A stretch of DNA of 64,000 nucleotides from Myxococcus xanthus (GTDB taxonomy: Bacteria > Myxococcota > Myxococcia > Myxococcales > Myxococcaceae): assembly GCF_013116825.1 (NCBI RefSeq), contig NZ_JABFNS010000007.1:39704-103703 (forward strand). The letters run 5' to 3'. A model generated the notes under the pieces. That model did not search any database. It saw only the letters and a program-made list of their open reading frames with translations, and was not told where the DNA came from. Shown here piece by piece: positions 63,309 through 64,000 of this stretch (its first letter is position 1; every line of letters starts with the position of its first letter). The position numbers and the translations under genes were made by a program.

Positions 63309-63535
63309 GGCCCTTCCAGCCTGGAGCCATGCGCGACGAGCCATGACTCCAGGCCGTGGAAGGCGACGACGCGGCCAGCACCCACCGCATCGCCTACGAG
63401 GCCCGCTCGCTCGCAGACCTCGAGGCGGGGCTCGTGCAGCTCGCCAGCGAGAAAAAACCCGCCCGTTCACGAGCCCACAGCCGGACCTCCGCGCGAGTGG
63501 TAGCACCCATCCGCTGCGTCCGTTCCCCCTCGCGC
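63309..63535. other. Intergenic stretch with a possible gene fragment
   Basis: A plus-strand frame opens after a TGA at 63344 and could start at GTG 63356. Its first 32 codons have the strong G/C third-position bias of a real gene (VEGDDAASTHRIAYEARSL). The bias is lost after about 63460, and the frame then runs opposite the next gene to 63667. It looks like a short or decayed gene rather than an intact one. Confidence 0.35.
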
Positions 63536-63991
63536 TCATTCCTCGGGGGCGACGCCGTTCACCTCCTCGGCCAGCCTGCGGACCTCGTCGTGCAGCTCGC
63601 GCAACTGTCCCAGGTTGCGCTGAAGGAGCGCGTCAATCTGCGCCCCCCGCTGCACGTCGCCTTGTGACATGGCGTCCTCACGCTCGCGCGCCAACCGCAC
63701 CACGTCTCGCTCCACCAGCGCCGCCAGCCGCGCCATCTTCTCCAGCTCCCACTGGGCTGTTTGTGGCAGCTCGGGCTCGATGTCGTCGTTGTCCTCAGGC
63801 GAAGAAAAGGAGACCTCTGGCTCGGGCACCACGGGCTCGGGCGCCATCCGGGCCACCGAGACCTGGGGCGCCTCTTGCCGAGGCGCGGGAGCGGGCGGCG
63901 CCACCTCGGGGGCCATCACCGGTACCACGCGGCTGGCGGCGCTGGTGGAGCGAGACGTGGTGCGGTTGGCGCGCGAGCGTGAGGACGCCAT
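63536..63991 (-). CDS. Coiled-coil protein with Pro/Ala-rich N-terminus
   Basis: About 151 residues, starting close to the right edge of the window. Residues about 1-65 are Ser/Pro/Ala/Val-rich and probably disordered. An acidic stretch (about 68-80) leads to a coiled coil (about 82-145) rich in Glu, Arg, Leu and Ala. No signal peptide or enzyme motif. The ATG at 63991 has no visible ribosome site within the window, so a start further upstream is possible. Confidence 0.65.
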   Translation of the reverse strand: MASSRSRANRTTSRSTSAASRVVPVMAPEVAPPAPAPRQEAPQVSVARMAPEPVVPEPEVSFSSPEDNDDIEPELPQTAQWELEKMARLAALVERDVVRLAREREDAMSQGDVQRGAQIDALLQRNLGQLRELHDEVRRLAEEVNGVAPEE

Positions 63992-64000
63992 GTCACAAGG

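Overview
The window is very GC-rich chromosomal DNA. Real genes are marked by third codon positions that are almost always G or C, densely packed genes, many ATGA/GTGA stop-start overlaps and strong GGAGG-type ribosome binding sites. The protein families point to a myxobacterium, most likely Myxococcus or a close relative: a sigma factor resembling the Myxococcales-specific family 1, a C-terminal tail of the MYXO-CTERM type (Cys, hydrophobic helix, basic tail), a serine/threonine kinase with a tetratricopeptide tail, many lipoproteins, and cyclic-nucleotide-binding proteins fused to TPR-like helices. The species call is inference. I see no tRNA, rRNA, CRISPR array, insertion sequence, prophage or other mobile element, so this looks like core chromosome.

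Layout. 0.3-5.0 kb: envelope proteins, including two paralogous exported beta-rich proteins that flank a single-domain response regulator. 5.1-7.7 kb: a MobA-like nucleotidyltransferase, a small orphan gene, an OmpA-type protein and a small exported protein. 7.9-12.1 kb: a large lipase-like lipoprotein followed by a FadL-type outer-membrane transporter, closed by a strong terminator. 12.2-15.8 kb: two adjacent cyclic-nucleotide-binding-domain proteins and an aldo/keto reductase. 15.9-19.8 kb: a tightly coupled four-gene envelope operon (Asp-box propeller protein with a MYXO-CTERM-like tail, small lipoprotein, beta-propeller lipoprotein, diheme cytochrome c lipoprotein). 19.9-26.4 kb: housekeeping and orphan genes (endonuclease V family, a zincin-like protein with an altered active site and a tandem-repeat N-terminus, DUF2203, NmrA family, DUF2171).

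26.4-36.6 kb: a UMF1-type transporter coupled to an ornithine cyclodeaminase-like gene, a large sensor histidine kinase, MsrA, a YebC/PmpR regulator, a methyltransferase, an Mpo1-like (DUF962) protein, and a divergent HxlR regulator/nitroreductase pair with a repeat operator. 36.6-48.6 kb: a methyltransferase coupled to a thioesterase, a metallophosphoesterase with a membrane domain, a MocR-type regulator divergent from a DUF2917 gene with a palindromic operator between them, an AraC regulator divergent from a PD40 lipoprotein, and a methyltransferase.

48.6-56.2 kb: a coupled sigma factor and zinc-finger/kinase/TPR protein, methionine aminopeptidase coupled to a small helix-turn-helix protein, a DksA/TraR-type zinc-finger protein, a START-like exported protein, and a lipoprotein with a coupled small gene. 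56.4-64.0 kb: glutathione peroxidase, HAD-IG 5'-nucleotidase, a zinc-ribbon protein, a complete glutathione-dependent formaldehyde detoxification operon (frmR-frmA-fghA) with two operator palindromes, two very basic small proteins and a coiled-coil protein at the right edge.

Most novel-looking items: a roughly 75-bp dispersed hairpin repeat present twice, the four-gene cytochrome/propeller envelope module, the zincin-like protein whose HExxH motif reads HAMLH, the fused zinc-finger/kinase translationally coupled to its sigma factor, and several palindromic operators that can be assigned to adjacent regulators.
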